From Caldivirga sp. (GTDB lineage: Archaea > Thermoproteota > Thermoprotei > Thermoproteales > Thermocladiaceae): a stretch of 36,512 nucleotides of DNA. The position numbers were made by a program, and so were the translations under genes. Shown in pieces: positions 25,334 through 32,770 of this stretch (its first letter is position 1; the number at the start of each line of letters is the position of its first letter). The notes under the pieces were generated by a model. The model worked only from the letters and a program-made list of their open reading frames with translations. It did not search any database and was not told the DNA's origin. Location of the stretch: positions 1-36,512 of the forward strand of contig NZ_JAGDXD010000022.1 of NCBI RefSeq assembly GCF_023256255.1. The letters run 5' to 3'.

Positions 25334-26845
25334 TTAACCTTTAGTTGTTAGTCGTTCACTTTTTCTTGAACCTGGTATCACGTAGTTCCTTGTCCCTCTC
25401 CAGAACTCCTCTTCAACCTCCGGTGGTAAGTCATACTCCACTGGGTCCCTAATTCCATTAATCTTGAATGCTAACCTACGCATGTAGCATGGCCCACACC
25501 GACCGCAGTGCTTAGGACCCTTATCGTAGCAGCTCCAAGTTAAGTGAAGTGGTGCGTTAACTTCTAGGCCTAGTTTCACGATCTCATGCTTAACCAAGTG
25601 TCCCACTGGCATTAGTAATTCAACATGCTTATTTGGGCCTACTGCATACGGCATTACCTGATTAAGGAGCCTTATGAACTCCATTTCATTATCAGGGTAA
25701 GCCCCTGATTCCTCTAGGTTAACTCCAGTGGCTACGTAGTCGTAACCCATTGCCTCAGCTATGGCCACGGCTAAGGCTATGAAGACTAGGTTCCTTGCTG
25801 GGACCCATTCGTGGGCGAATTCAGCACCATTAATACCACTCCTCCTCCTATTAATCTCACCCTCACCGAGTAATGGTGAGTGCCTAACTATCTTGAAGAA
25901 GTCCATGTTAACCTCAAGTAATGGCACATTAAGGAACTCTGCAATTCTCCTAACAGCCCTATCCTCGGGACCCTCCGCAACATGACCGTAGTTAAAATGC
26001 AGCAGTGTAACGTCATAACCCTGTTTAATCAATTGCGTTGCCGCAGTTGTAGAATCCAATCCCCCACTAGCCACCACAAGCACTCTCCTAGGCTTACCCT
26101 GTTCATCCCTCCACAGCCTTAATACACGCCACTCCCCATCCCTAGTTACTTCAATTACACTGTATGGTTCAATTCTCTTGATTACGTTAGCATCCCATGG
26201 TGGTTTATCAGGGTCTTCAAGGTACGTATCCAAGCTCGAGAAGAAGAGCGCGTTTAATTCCCTATCCCACATGACGTATAGGGGCTTGAAGTTAACGGCA
26301 AGCCAAAGCTTACCTGGTCTTCTCCTATCAATAATGGCTAGTGCAAAGGACCCCACTACCTCATCCCTAAGTATTCTTTGAAGACCCTCAAGTGAACCAT
26401 CCCAAGCCTTCTCAAGTAGGGGTGGTAGTATTGATGAGTCTATTTTACTGATTTTCCTTATCCCATACTTACCCTCAAGCTCAACATCATTGGCGATAGT
26501 GCCGTTGTGTGAAACAACCACATATTCACTAATCATTGGTTGAATATCATTAAGCCCCTTTTCCTTAACATACTCTGTCGTTGGCTCAGCCCTATTATTA
26601 GCTATAGCCACTACAGTATCAGTATCCAGTATCCTTGGATAATTAGGTAGGGTTTCACTGGCCTTACCCAGTGATTTAATCGACTTAATTTCCCCATTCC
26701 TACTCATGGTTACAATACCCCAACTATCCCTACCCCTCTCCTCAGCCCTCATCACAATACTCCTTAACTTACCCTCAATACCCCTAACCCTAGTCTCATC
26801 CAACTCCCCAAATACTAGCACACCGCTAACTGAACATTCAACCAT
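25334..26845 (-). CDS. GAT-QueC fusion (preQ0/archaeosine amidotransferase)
   Basis: 503 residues. Residues 1-250 are a class II glutamine amidotransferase: ECSVSGVLVFG, RGRDSWGI, ANNRAEPTTE, VSHNGTIAN, VGSFALAI. The rest is QueC-like: VVASGGLDSTTA (PP-loop), NYGHVAEGPEDRA, EWVPARNLVF, and zinc site CYDKGPKHCGRCGPCYMRR. In crenarchaea such GAT-QueC proteins replace ArcS in turning preQ0 in tRNA position 15 into archaeosine. The amidotransferase Cys must be N-terminal to work; here it is residue 4 (MVEC), so a three-residue removal or a different start is implied. ATG 26845 lies 27 bases after box GGTTTAAATGC; a TTG at 26854 would add three residues. Confidence 0.88.
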   Translation of the reverse strand: MVECSVSGVLVFGELDETRVRGIEGKLRSIVMRAEERGRDSWGIVTMSRNGEIKSIKSLGKASETLPNYPRILDTDTVVAIANNRAEPTTEYVKEKGLNDIQPMISEYVVVSHNGTIANDVELEGKYGIRKISKIDSSILPPLLEKAWDGSLEGLQRILRDEVVGSFALAIIDRRRPGKLWLAVNFKPLYVMWDRELNALFFSSLDTYLEDPDKPPWDANVIKRIEPYSVIEVTRDGEWRVLRLWRDEQGKPRRVLVVASGGLDSTTAATQLIKQGYDVTLLHFNYGHVAEGPEDRAVRRIAEFLNVPLLEVNMDFFKIVRHSPLLGEGEINRRRSGINGAEFAHEWVPARNLVFIALAVAIAEAMGYDYVATGVNLEESGAYPDNEMEFIRLLNQVMPYAVGPNKHVELLMPVGHLVKHEIVKLGLEVNAPLHLTWSCYDKGPKHCGRCGPCYMRRLAFKINGIRDPVEYDLPPEVEEEFWRGTRNYVIPGSRKSERLTTKG

Positions 26846-26866
26846 TAATGCCAAGATTAAGCAGCA

Positions 26867-26877
26867 GGTTTAAATGC
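26867..26877 (-). promoter_or_regulatory. TATA box of GAT-QueC gene
   Basis: Minus-strand GCATTTAAACC, centred about 27 bases before ATG 26845; decides the start in favour of that ATG. Confidence 0.5.
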
Positions 26878-26895
26878 TTTAGTAAAGTGTAAGCT

Positions 26896-26944
26896 AACCA
26901 CTCACCTGGGAGTGGTGCTCCCTCAACACCCTTCTGGAGTGGTT
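26896..26944. repeat. Nested inverted repeats, RNA-like fold in a gene-free spacer
   Basis: AACCACTC (26896-26903) pairs with GAGTGGTT (26937-26944), and inside it GGGAG (26908-26912) pairs with CTCCC (26918-26922). The spacer 26855-27281 (427 bases) otherwise shows no gene; an 80-codon minus-strand frame across it is not convincing. The element could be a structured RNA or the worn end of an IS200/IS605 element, whose transposon RNA ends in such hairpins, but no transposase is present. Confidence 0.35.
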
Positions 26945-27281
26945 CTTGGGAACTCAGGGTCACCAAAAAGCCTATAAGCAAGTTGATTATAAAACCATCT
27001 GGAGAAGAAAAATAAGCAAACAAAGAGAAAATAAATACAAAAAGACTCCTATTACAATGAAAAAGAATGCAACCCATCATGATCAGCGGCCATTGAGATT
27101 GAGAATCCCCATAAGTAGAGTTTAATTAAACCCTTCACTATATCCCCACTATGAATAACGAGGCTTTAAGTACGCTGTAATCATAACCAGGGGCATGGCA
27201 GTCACGGATATAGTTCGTGCTGAAGCCATTAAATGAAGGCTGTACTTCACTTAAATCCCTAAGGAGGCGCGTTAATTTTTA

Positions 27282-27614
27282 CTAATAAAGCAGCAGTGTC
27301 CGTTCTCTTAATCTACCAGTTAGTGGATCAACCTCAAGTTCAAGAACCTCAAGGGTTGTTACCCCTATCAGAATCTTATCTATAATGTCTGATATAAGTA
27401 CTGGAACCACCTCACCCCTACCCTCAATCTCGACCCAGGCCCTAGACCTCTCAAGTTCAATAACTCCAGCACCAGTCTCAATCCTAGACTTACCTGTAAT
27501 GCTTAAGCTGAGTTCATTGGCCAATGACCTAGGTATTACCGTTAAAGTAACCTCAGTATCGACTAGGGCCTTAACCTCAACTACCCTACTGAGGTTAATA
27601 TTGCTGATCCTCAC
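27282..27614 (-). CDS. Clan AA aspartic protease-like protein with altered DTG
   Basis: 110 residues, the size of one retropepsin-like domain. VEVKALVDTEVTLTVIP at 12-28 corresponds to the flap-side active motif (A-L-V-D-T-G-A-T), with Glu21 where Gly is nearly always found. The remainder fits: ERSRAWVEIEGR, VPVLISDIIDKILIGVTTLEVLELEVDP, with the I-G-hydrophobic-L-E turn. Such small proteins are common in archaea and their substrates are unknown; the changed motif may have cost activity. Start is GTG; an in-frame stop lies shortly before. Confidence 0.65.
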   Translation of the reverse strand: MRISNINLSRVVEVKALVDTEVTLTVIPRSLANELSLSITGKSRIETGAGVIELERSRAWVEIEGRGEVVPVLISDIIDKILIGVTTLEVLELEVDPLTGRLRERTLLLY

Positions 27615-27815
27615 ATTAACCTACACATGGCCCATCGGTAGGAATCCTGCATTCCAGTTTAAAATCTTTAAAGCATCAATATCCCTCCTCAACATGGTTC
27701 CTCATCCATTCTTTCAAACCTTCAGCCTCTTAGCAATGTTGTAATAGCCATACGGCTTAATGCAGTGTTATTTCGATTAAATTAAAGAATATATTCCCTA
27801 CACTCACAGTATGAT

Positions 27816-28318
27816 GTGGAATCTATAACGCATCCTTGGAAGGATCTGAATAAATATATGGAGGTTAGGGTTAAGGAAGCACTTTATGAGTTTGAACTTG
27901 CTGAGAGGTTTCTGGAAAATGGCCTTTATAGGAACGCCGCAGGTAAGGCCTTTCAGGGTTGGAAAGCAACCCTGGCCGCCCTGGCTGCGAATTCCCGTAA
28001 CGAGTGGCGAGTGAGTTTAAAGGTATTGTTAGGTTACGGGAGAGGATTAAGGTTGAGGCCGTTGATTTTATCGTAGCTATAATGCCCATGACGCGCATGA
28101 AGAAGGTTGCCGCATTGTTAAGGTCTAAGTATGGTGATGAGGTAGTGTTGTTGACGGAATTGGCGCTTGATTTACATGAATTCCAGTACAATGGCCTAGA
28201 CCCTGAGGGTGTCCTCAGCCGTTACTCTGACTTAGACATGGTTAAGCAGGATATAGTGAGCATTATTGAGGGCGGCAGAAAGCTATTAGCATCGTTAACG
28301 AATATGCGCCAGTCTTAA
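27816..28318 (+). pseudogene. PaREP1/HEPN-family gene, frameshifted
   Basis: The first frame (GTG 27816) reads VRVKEALYEFELAERFLENG, LYRNAAGKAFQGWKATLAAL, then runs into nonsense after about 28000. A second frame from about 28004 to 28318 reads the rest: RLRERIKVEAVDFIVAIMP, LLTELALDLHEFQYNGLDP, VSIIEGGRKLLASL. Together they match the crenarchaeal PaREP1 helical family, HEPN-like proteins first found as repeats in Pyrobaculum. One frame break, next to an imperfect repeat (CGAGTGGCGAGTGAG), separates the halves. Without it the product would be about 165 residues. Confidence 0.65.
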
Positions 28319-28334
28319 GCCCTAAGGACAATAC

Positions 28335-28846
28335 ATGACCCATCAGTATTTAAAGGTGGGGCGAATTAATCACCCAATGGAGATGCCTAGGGAGGTTATT
28401 GATGCTGCAGAAAAATACGGTATTGACGTAATTGACGTGATCATGGCCCAATTATATCTAAGGGACCCGTCGGAATCAATGCGGTTAAGGCTTGAATTGG
28501 CTAGGAGGTATTTAGCTGAGGCTAAGGAGCACTTGAATAGGGGTAATGCTGTCCAAGCCTCAGAGAAGGCCTACAAGGCTGTTGAGGAAGCTGTAAAGGC
28601 CCTTGCCGAAAAATACGACCTCCCAGAGAACCAGCAGGCAGTTAAGGAAGGCAGATGGTACACTTATCTACTGCTTAAGGCAAGCTCCCGGTTATCTAGA
28701 ATGCTTGGTGATTGGGTATTGGATGGGTGGAATGCAGGCTATTCAATGCACGTGTGGGGTTTTCATGAAACTAAAATATTGAGCCATTAATGGGCAGGGT
28801 TGAGGGACTAGTCAACGAGACCATTAAGGCCCTGGGCCAGGAATAA
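28335..28846 (+). pseudogene. Second PaREP1/HEPN-family gene, C-terminus frameshifted
   Basis: The main frame from 28335 has 151 codons: a hydrophobic N-terminal DAAEKYGIDVIDVIMAQLYL, then the family core ELARRYLAEAKEHLNRGNAV, ASEKAYKAVEEAVKALAEKY and MHVWGFHETKI. The frame stops at 28790, but another frame continues IEPLMGRVEGLVNETIKALG to a stop at 28846, which is the normal family ending. A single small indel near 28775 explains this. The N-terminal two-thirds are intact and could still be made. ATG 28374 or 28383 would give the typical shorter start. Confidence 0.6.
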
Positions 28847-28906
28847 ATCAAGTCGACACTGGTATACTTTTCAGTTCTTAAGCTAGGTAACTTATTAGTG
28901 ACAGTT

Positions 28907-29000
28907 ATGTCGATTAACTTGAATGAAATCTCAAGGGCCAGGGTTAAGGAGGCTATGGCGGAGGCTGAGTTGACTGAGTAGTTTCTAGAGAGGGAACCAA
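28907..29000 (+). pseudogene. Third PaREP1/HEPN fragment, N-terminus only
   Basis: ATG 28907 reads MSINLNEISRARVKEAMAEA, ELTE, then a TAG at 28979 followed in frame by FLERE: the usual opening of a PaREP1 protein (R-V-K-E-A ... AEA-E-L ... FLERG) with an in-frame stop in place of the second helix. Family similarity is lost after about 29000. Confidence 0.5.
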
Positions 29001-29030
29001 ACCCCAACTCCAACTAGAGCATTTAAACCC

Positions 29031-29054
29031 AACCTAACCTTAAAAGGTGAGGTT
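29031..29054. repeat. Stem-loop, possible end of the PaREP1 or GTPase transcripts
   Basis: AACCTAACCTT (29031-29041) and AAGGTGAGGTT (29044-29054) pair over eleven positions with one mismatch and a two-base loop. A second perfect palindrome CGGTAATTTTACCG is at 29136-29149, just past the stop of the minus-strand GTPase gene. Terminator roles are guesses. Confidence 0.35.
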
Positions 29055-29191
29055 TACTGTTCACATTATCACTAAACCATATACCTAACGTGAGTCTGTA
29101 CTTAATATTGAAAGTCCTCCATTCCCTTTAGGGCGCGGTAATTTTACCGTAATTAAACCCTAACCATTACGTGGGGGTTAGCCTTGAATCC

Positions 29192-29755
29192 TTATGTTCC
29201 TGTATCTGAACCACTCTTACTGATTGAGGATAAGGTTGAACCGTACATTAACCTATGAACCTCACTGAGTAGCGTTATAAGGGTCTCCAGAACCATCTTC
29301 TTATTTACCGCTATTAATGGAACAATCTTAATCTCAGGCTTAACGCCTAGTACTGTTCTAACATCATTGAGGCTTACCTTAGCTATGTCCTGCTTATTAG
29401 CGGCAATAATGTGAGGCGTGTTGGGGAATGTACTTGTGAAGTAATTATACATGAATACGGCTGCCTTAACCGATTCAAGCGATGATGAGTCAACCATGAA
29501 TATGTATGCATGCATACCCCTTGCAACTATCCTCCAAAGGAAACTGAACCTCTCTTGCCCTGGTACACCAAATAAGTGAACAACAATATCATTAACTCTT
29601 AACTTACCGTAGTCGAAGGCGACGGTGGTGCTTTTACCAACACTGGGTACGTCGGTTTCAATAGGCACTACTTCACTCAAGGTTTTAACGAAGGTTGTCT
29701 TACCTGCACCATAGGGTCCAGCTATCACCAGCTTAAATACCTTAGCCAAACTCAA
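29192..29755 (-). CDS. Small Ras-like GTPase (COG2229/MglA-like)
   Basis: 187 residues. P-loop GPYGAGKT at 13-20; switch I Thr at about 43-44; G3 reads LFGVPGQERF at 61-70, with Gly in place of the usual Asp, as in bacterial COG2229 GTPases; AANKQD at 118-123 is the G4 guanine site. No membrane anchor. In bacteria this group works with roadblock/LC7 partners in polarity or signalling modules. It starts at a TTG that overlaps the upstream gene stop by four bases, and that upstream protein may be such a partner. Confidence 0.82.
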   Translation of the reverse strand: MSLAKVFKLVIAGPYGAGKTTFVKTLSEVVPIETDVPSVGKSTTVAFDYGKLRVNDIVVHLFGVPGQERFSFLWRIVARGMHAYIFMVDSSSLESVKAAVFMYNYFTSTFPNTPHIIAANKQDIAKVSLNDVRTVLGVKPEIKIVPLIAVNKKMVLETLITLLSEVHRLMYGSTLSSISKSGSDTGT

Positions 29756-30267
29756 TCACCCTTAACCTCAAGTTCACTTAGCTTACTTCTGAAGTAATCA
29801 ATCAACATTAGTATATCCTCCTCAGTGATTTCATCACCCTCCACTGTAACAGCAGGCTCAATGGCCTTAGCCTTACCCATTAATTCCCTACTAATCCTAA
29901 TTACCCTATCAACATACTTATTAAGCAGGTTTAATGCACCCTCCATTACATGGGGTTCAGTTAGGAAGATTACTGTTAATTCATCATTTTTAACAGCGTA
30001 GACGTATACATCACTTGATTTAACCTTAACTTGACTAATCCTATTAACCTTATTAATGAATACTACTAGCGATGTTATAAGTGGTTTCAAGTCGCCAGGT
30101 AATTCACTCGCAAACACAATGTCATTATTGCTGAAAACCAGCACGCCAAGTATGCTAATGCCTAATTCCTCTGCAATAACCTTAACTATTGAGTTCGGGT
30201 CAACGGCATTTGTTCCCATTAAGCCAGAGACCATATGGTTGAGTAGTATATATGTTTTCCGCATCAT
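29752..30267 (-). CDS. Putative roadblock/longin-like partner of the small GTPase
   Basis: 171 residues. Residues 20-140 alternate helix and strands in the profilin-like order expected of roadblock or longin domains (helix about 22-35, ISILGVLVFSNNDIVFASEL, helix 57-75, VKVKSSDVYVYAVKNDELTVIFL, helix 108-130). The C-terminal 40 residues are acidic and helical. This is a fold inference, not a recognised family. Coupling to the GTPase gene (four-base overlap) is the best support. The ATG is 25 bases after an AT-rich box at 30281-30300, so the pair has its own promoter. Confidence 0.5.
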   Translation of the reverse strand: MMRKTYILLNHMVSGLMGTNAVDPNSIVKVIAEELGISILGVLVFSNNDIVFASELPGDLKPLITSLVVFINKVNRISQVKVKSSDVYVYAVKNDELTVIFLTEPHVMEGALNLLNKYVDRVIRISRELMGKAKAIEPAVTVEGDEITEEDILMLIDYFRSKLSELEVKGD

Positions 30268-30280
30268 ATTGCATTAATGA

Positions 30281-30300
30281 CTATATGTTTATATTTAATC
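30281..30300 (-). promoter_or_regulatory. Promoter of the two-gene GTPase operon
   Basis: Minus-strand GATTAAATATAAACATATAG, centred about 25 bases before the ATG at 30267. Confidence 0.45.
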
Positions 30301-30337
30301 CAAGTGAAATGACGTCTAGCTGAGGGGATATAGAATC

Positions 30338-30652
30338 CTAAGACTCCTTAGGGACATTAAGTATGCTTAAAATATCATTAACAGTTAATTCATTAAGTAT
30401 CTTTACTTGGCCACGGTTAAGCATTACCCAGCCCCTATCAGTCCTGTAGAATTTAGCATCAACCTCACCAGTGATTATTATCTTGCTTACTGACTTAATG
30501 AAGTTATTAACTAAAATTAACACTGATTCCAAGTCACCATCCTTAACCTCAACCTCAGCATCATACTCAAGTACCCCAGTGAAGCCATTATTTCTCCTAG
30601 CAATTAATAGCCTAAACATCCTGCCATCAGTAATAACGTAAGTTACTTTCAC
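30338..30652 (-). CDS. Hypothetical protein upstream of GTPase operon
   Basis: 104 residues, beta-rich start (MKVTYVITDGRMFRLLIARR) followed by helix and strands (LVNNFIKSVSKIIITGEVD) and a helical end. No family recognised. It lies 70 bases upstream of the GTPase pair on the same strand, with its own TATA-like GTTAAAAC at about 30673-30680 25 bases before the ATG. Likely related in function by position only. Confidence 0.55.
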   Translation of the reverse strand: MKVTYVITDGRMFRLLIARRNNGFTGVLEYDAEVEVKDGDLESVLILVNNFIKSVSKIIITGEVDAKFYRTDRGWVMLNRGQVKILNELTVNDILSILNVPKES

Positions 30653-30827
30653 TGAACTTTGAGGTAAGGCCTAGTTTTAACCTTTACGCCCATAACGTAT
30701 TAATCTAACTTCTGCCTAATTCCTTTAATATTAAAGTAATCAATATGTGCTACTAATATCGATAATATACTTAAAATACACATTACGAACCGTAATACTT
30801 TAAAGGAAGCTAGAAACTACTAGCATC

Positions 30828-31613
30828 ATGAAGAATAGGGGAATAGTCTTAGGCGCTAGTGTACTGGCGTTAACACTACTTATGCTGGTGCTTTCACTAT
30901 CAACCGCTAAACTGGTAGTGTTTTCACATCAAATGATTAAGGTAAGTCAAGTCAATGGGCAGGTTGCTAGTTTAAACTGGGCTGGTTACGTTGTTCCCGC
31001 TAATAAGTACACTGTAACTAGTGTAGCTGGCTCATTCATAGTCCCTAGCCTAACATGCAGTAAGCAGACTACTTACGTTGCATTGTGGGCTGGTCTAGAT
31101 GGCTACAGTGATAATACTGTGGAGCAGGCTGGTGTACTTGGAGAATGCGAGCATGGGAAAGCCTACTACTATGCCTGGTACGAATTCTACCCATCACCTG
31201 CAGTATTCATATCCGGTTTCACAGTTAAACCGGGTGATAAAATATCGGTTACGGTTAGTTACATTGGCAATAGTGAATTTAAGGTTACGATAAATGATGT
31301 TAGCGAGAGTGAAAGTTACACTACGACTGGTTCTGTTAGTGGCGCTGAGTTATCATCTGCAGAGTGCATTCTGGAGAGACCAATGGTTAATGGCCACTTA
31401 TCCACACTAGCAAACTTCGGTACAGCCTACTATGGCCAGGACTATACAAGCATCCCTGGCACATGCTACGCAACAATTAATGGAGTTACTGAACCCTTTG
31501 GATCATTCCCATCAGTAACCAGTATAACCATGGTTAATTATAATGGTGAAACCCTAGCCTATCCATCAGCACTATCATCCGACGGCTCAAGCTTCACTGT
31601 AACATACGGTTAG
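30828..31613 (+). CDS. Secreted G1 (eqolisin, A4-type) glutamic peptidase
   Basis: 261 residues. Residues 8-28 are a signal peptide or membrane anchor. The remainder is the G1 beta-sandwich: VASLNWAGYVV at 46-56, YVALWAGLDGYSD, then NTVEQAGVLGE with catalytic Gln100, and SAECILERPMV with catalytic Glu183. VNYNGETLAYPSALSSDG ends the domain. These peptidases act at low pH outside the cell, fitting an acid hot spring. The catalytic dyad is complete. TACTTTAAAGG at 30797-30806 lies 26 bases before the ATG. Monocistronic. Confidence 0.88.
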   Translation: MKNRGIVLGASVLALTLLMLVLSLSTAKLVVFSHQMIKVSQVNGQVASLNWAGYVVPANKYTVTSVAGSFIVPSLTCSKQTTYVALWAGLDGYSDNTVEQAGVLGECEHGKAYYYAWYEFYPSPAVFISGFTVKPGDKISVTVSYIGNSEFKVTINDVSESESYTTTGSVSGAELSSAECILERPMVNGHLSTLANFGTAYYGQDYTSIPGTCYATINGVTEPFGSFPSVTSITMVNYNGETLAYPSALSSDGSSFTVTYG

Positions 31614-31852
31614 GCTTCAAGTGCAGGGTAAGGCATTCACTTAAATTAAATTAGTTTTAATTCACTAATCATTAATAATTGATCTAATGTTCATGTAACT
31701 ACTGAAGACTCATTAATTATATTATTTTATATTAAAATATTAATGATACTGTAGTTCCCTCATTTATATTAGTCTATATTTTACTTAAACTAACTAGGTA
31801 GTGAGAATTATGAGACATAAAGTTTATTAATACCATTCGGGTAACCCTAATT
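31614..31852. other. AT-rich spacer
   Basis: Nothing recognised except a TATA-like TTTATTAATA at about 31825-31834, which would serve the transporter gene starting at 31853. Confidence 0.35.
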
Positions 31853-32599
31853 ATGGGCCTCACGGTGAGCAGCAAGGAACTAATACTGGCTGTAACGGTT
31901 GCATTAGCAATAATAGTTGCTATACTTTCCCTACCTGACATACTTGAACCCATAGCTAAAAACATAGTTAAATCAATGGGGCCATATTGGCTACTCGCAG
32001 TATTAGTAATTGGGATTATTCATGGTTTGAAACCTGACGAACACACTTGGCCAATAACAGTATCCTACGGTTTAATGCAGAGGACGATAAGGGGCGTTAT
32101 CTTATCAACAATAGTCTTCACAGGTGCATTAACCTTAGTTTGGACCCTAATGAGCGCACTAGTTGGTCAACTAATGGGCTTACTAGATGTAGATGTCTTG
32201 AAGCCTTACGTAGACTTAACAGTAGGGGTAACTATGGTTGGTGTTGCAGCCTACCTAGTTTTCGGCAACCATGAGGAACATGAGGGTATTAGGACCGCTG
32301 ACTTCAAGTTAATTTGGATTCATGGCTTAGCCGCAGCCTTTGGCGGTGACTTCATAATAGTACTAATATTAACCATTGCCTTAGTACCAGCAATGCCCAG
32401 TAACTTATCATTCCTAGTGGGCTTCATGTTTGGCTTCGGATCATGGGCCTCACAAACCCTAATAGTGCTACTAGTCTATAAGGGTGTTATGCGTAGTGTT
32501 AAGGATTGGAGCGTGATGGCTAAGGCCGGTAGGTTAGCCTTAGGAATACTGGGAATATTCATGATTTCACTAGGCGTGTTCTCAATGTTCCATGATTAA
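31853..32599 (+). CDS. NicO/NiCoT-like metal transporter, putative
   Basis: 248 residues, six or seven membrane segments. GIIHGLKPDEHTWPIT at about 54-69 resembles the H-x4-D-H metal site of nickel/cobalt transporters, and a His/Glu cluster FGNHEEHEG follows at about 136-144; a second IHGLAAAFGGDF segment matches the repeated half. Ni or Co transport is the likeliest role, but related SaoM/UreH-like proteins carry other cargo. Starts at ATG 31853. Confidence 0.65.
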   Translation: MGLTVSSKELILAVTVALAIIVAILSLPDILEPIAKNIVKSMGPYWLLAVLVIGIIHGLKPDEHTWPITVSYGLMQRTIRGVILSTIVFTGALTLVWTLMSALVGQLMGLLDVDVLKPYVDLTVGVTMVGVAAYLVFGNHEEHEGIRTADFKLIWIHGLAAAFGGDFIIVLILTIALVPAMPSNLSFLVGFMFGFGSWASQTLIVLLVYKGVMRSVKDWSVMAKAGRLALGILGIFMISLGVFSMFHD

Positions 32600-32770
32600 C
32601 AGGCAGTGGTACCTCTATAATATTTAATATGGCTGTAAAGTACCGCATTCCCTTAGTCTTGACGTCACCGTAAGTCCTAAACCTTATAGTGAATTAAGTT
32701 AACTGGGTTTAAACATTAAGGCGTACGGGAACTAATGTAGATTTATAAATAACTATACTGCGTCTTTAGA

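Noticed and set aside
26838-27080. 80-codon minus-strand frame upstream of GAT-QueC
   Set aside because: It crosses the GAT-QueC promoter and start and the inverted repeats; the composition is not protein-like. A link to a transposase C-terminus was considered but no motif supports it.
27385-27744. 119-codon plus-strand frame over the protease-like gene
   Set aside because: It is the antisense shadow of the minus-strand gene, with Ser/Thr/Leu-rich sequence and no family marks.
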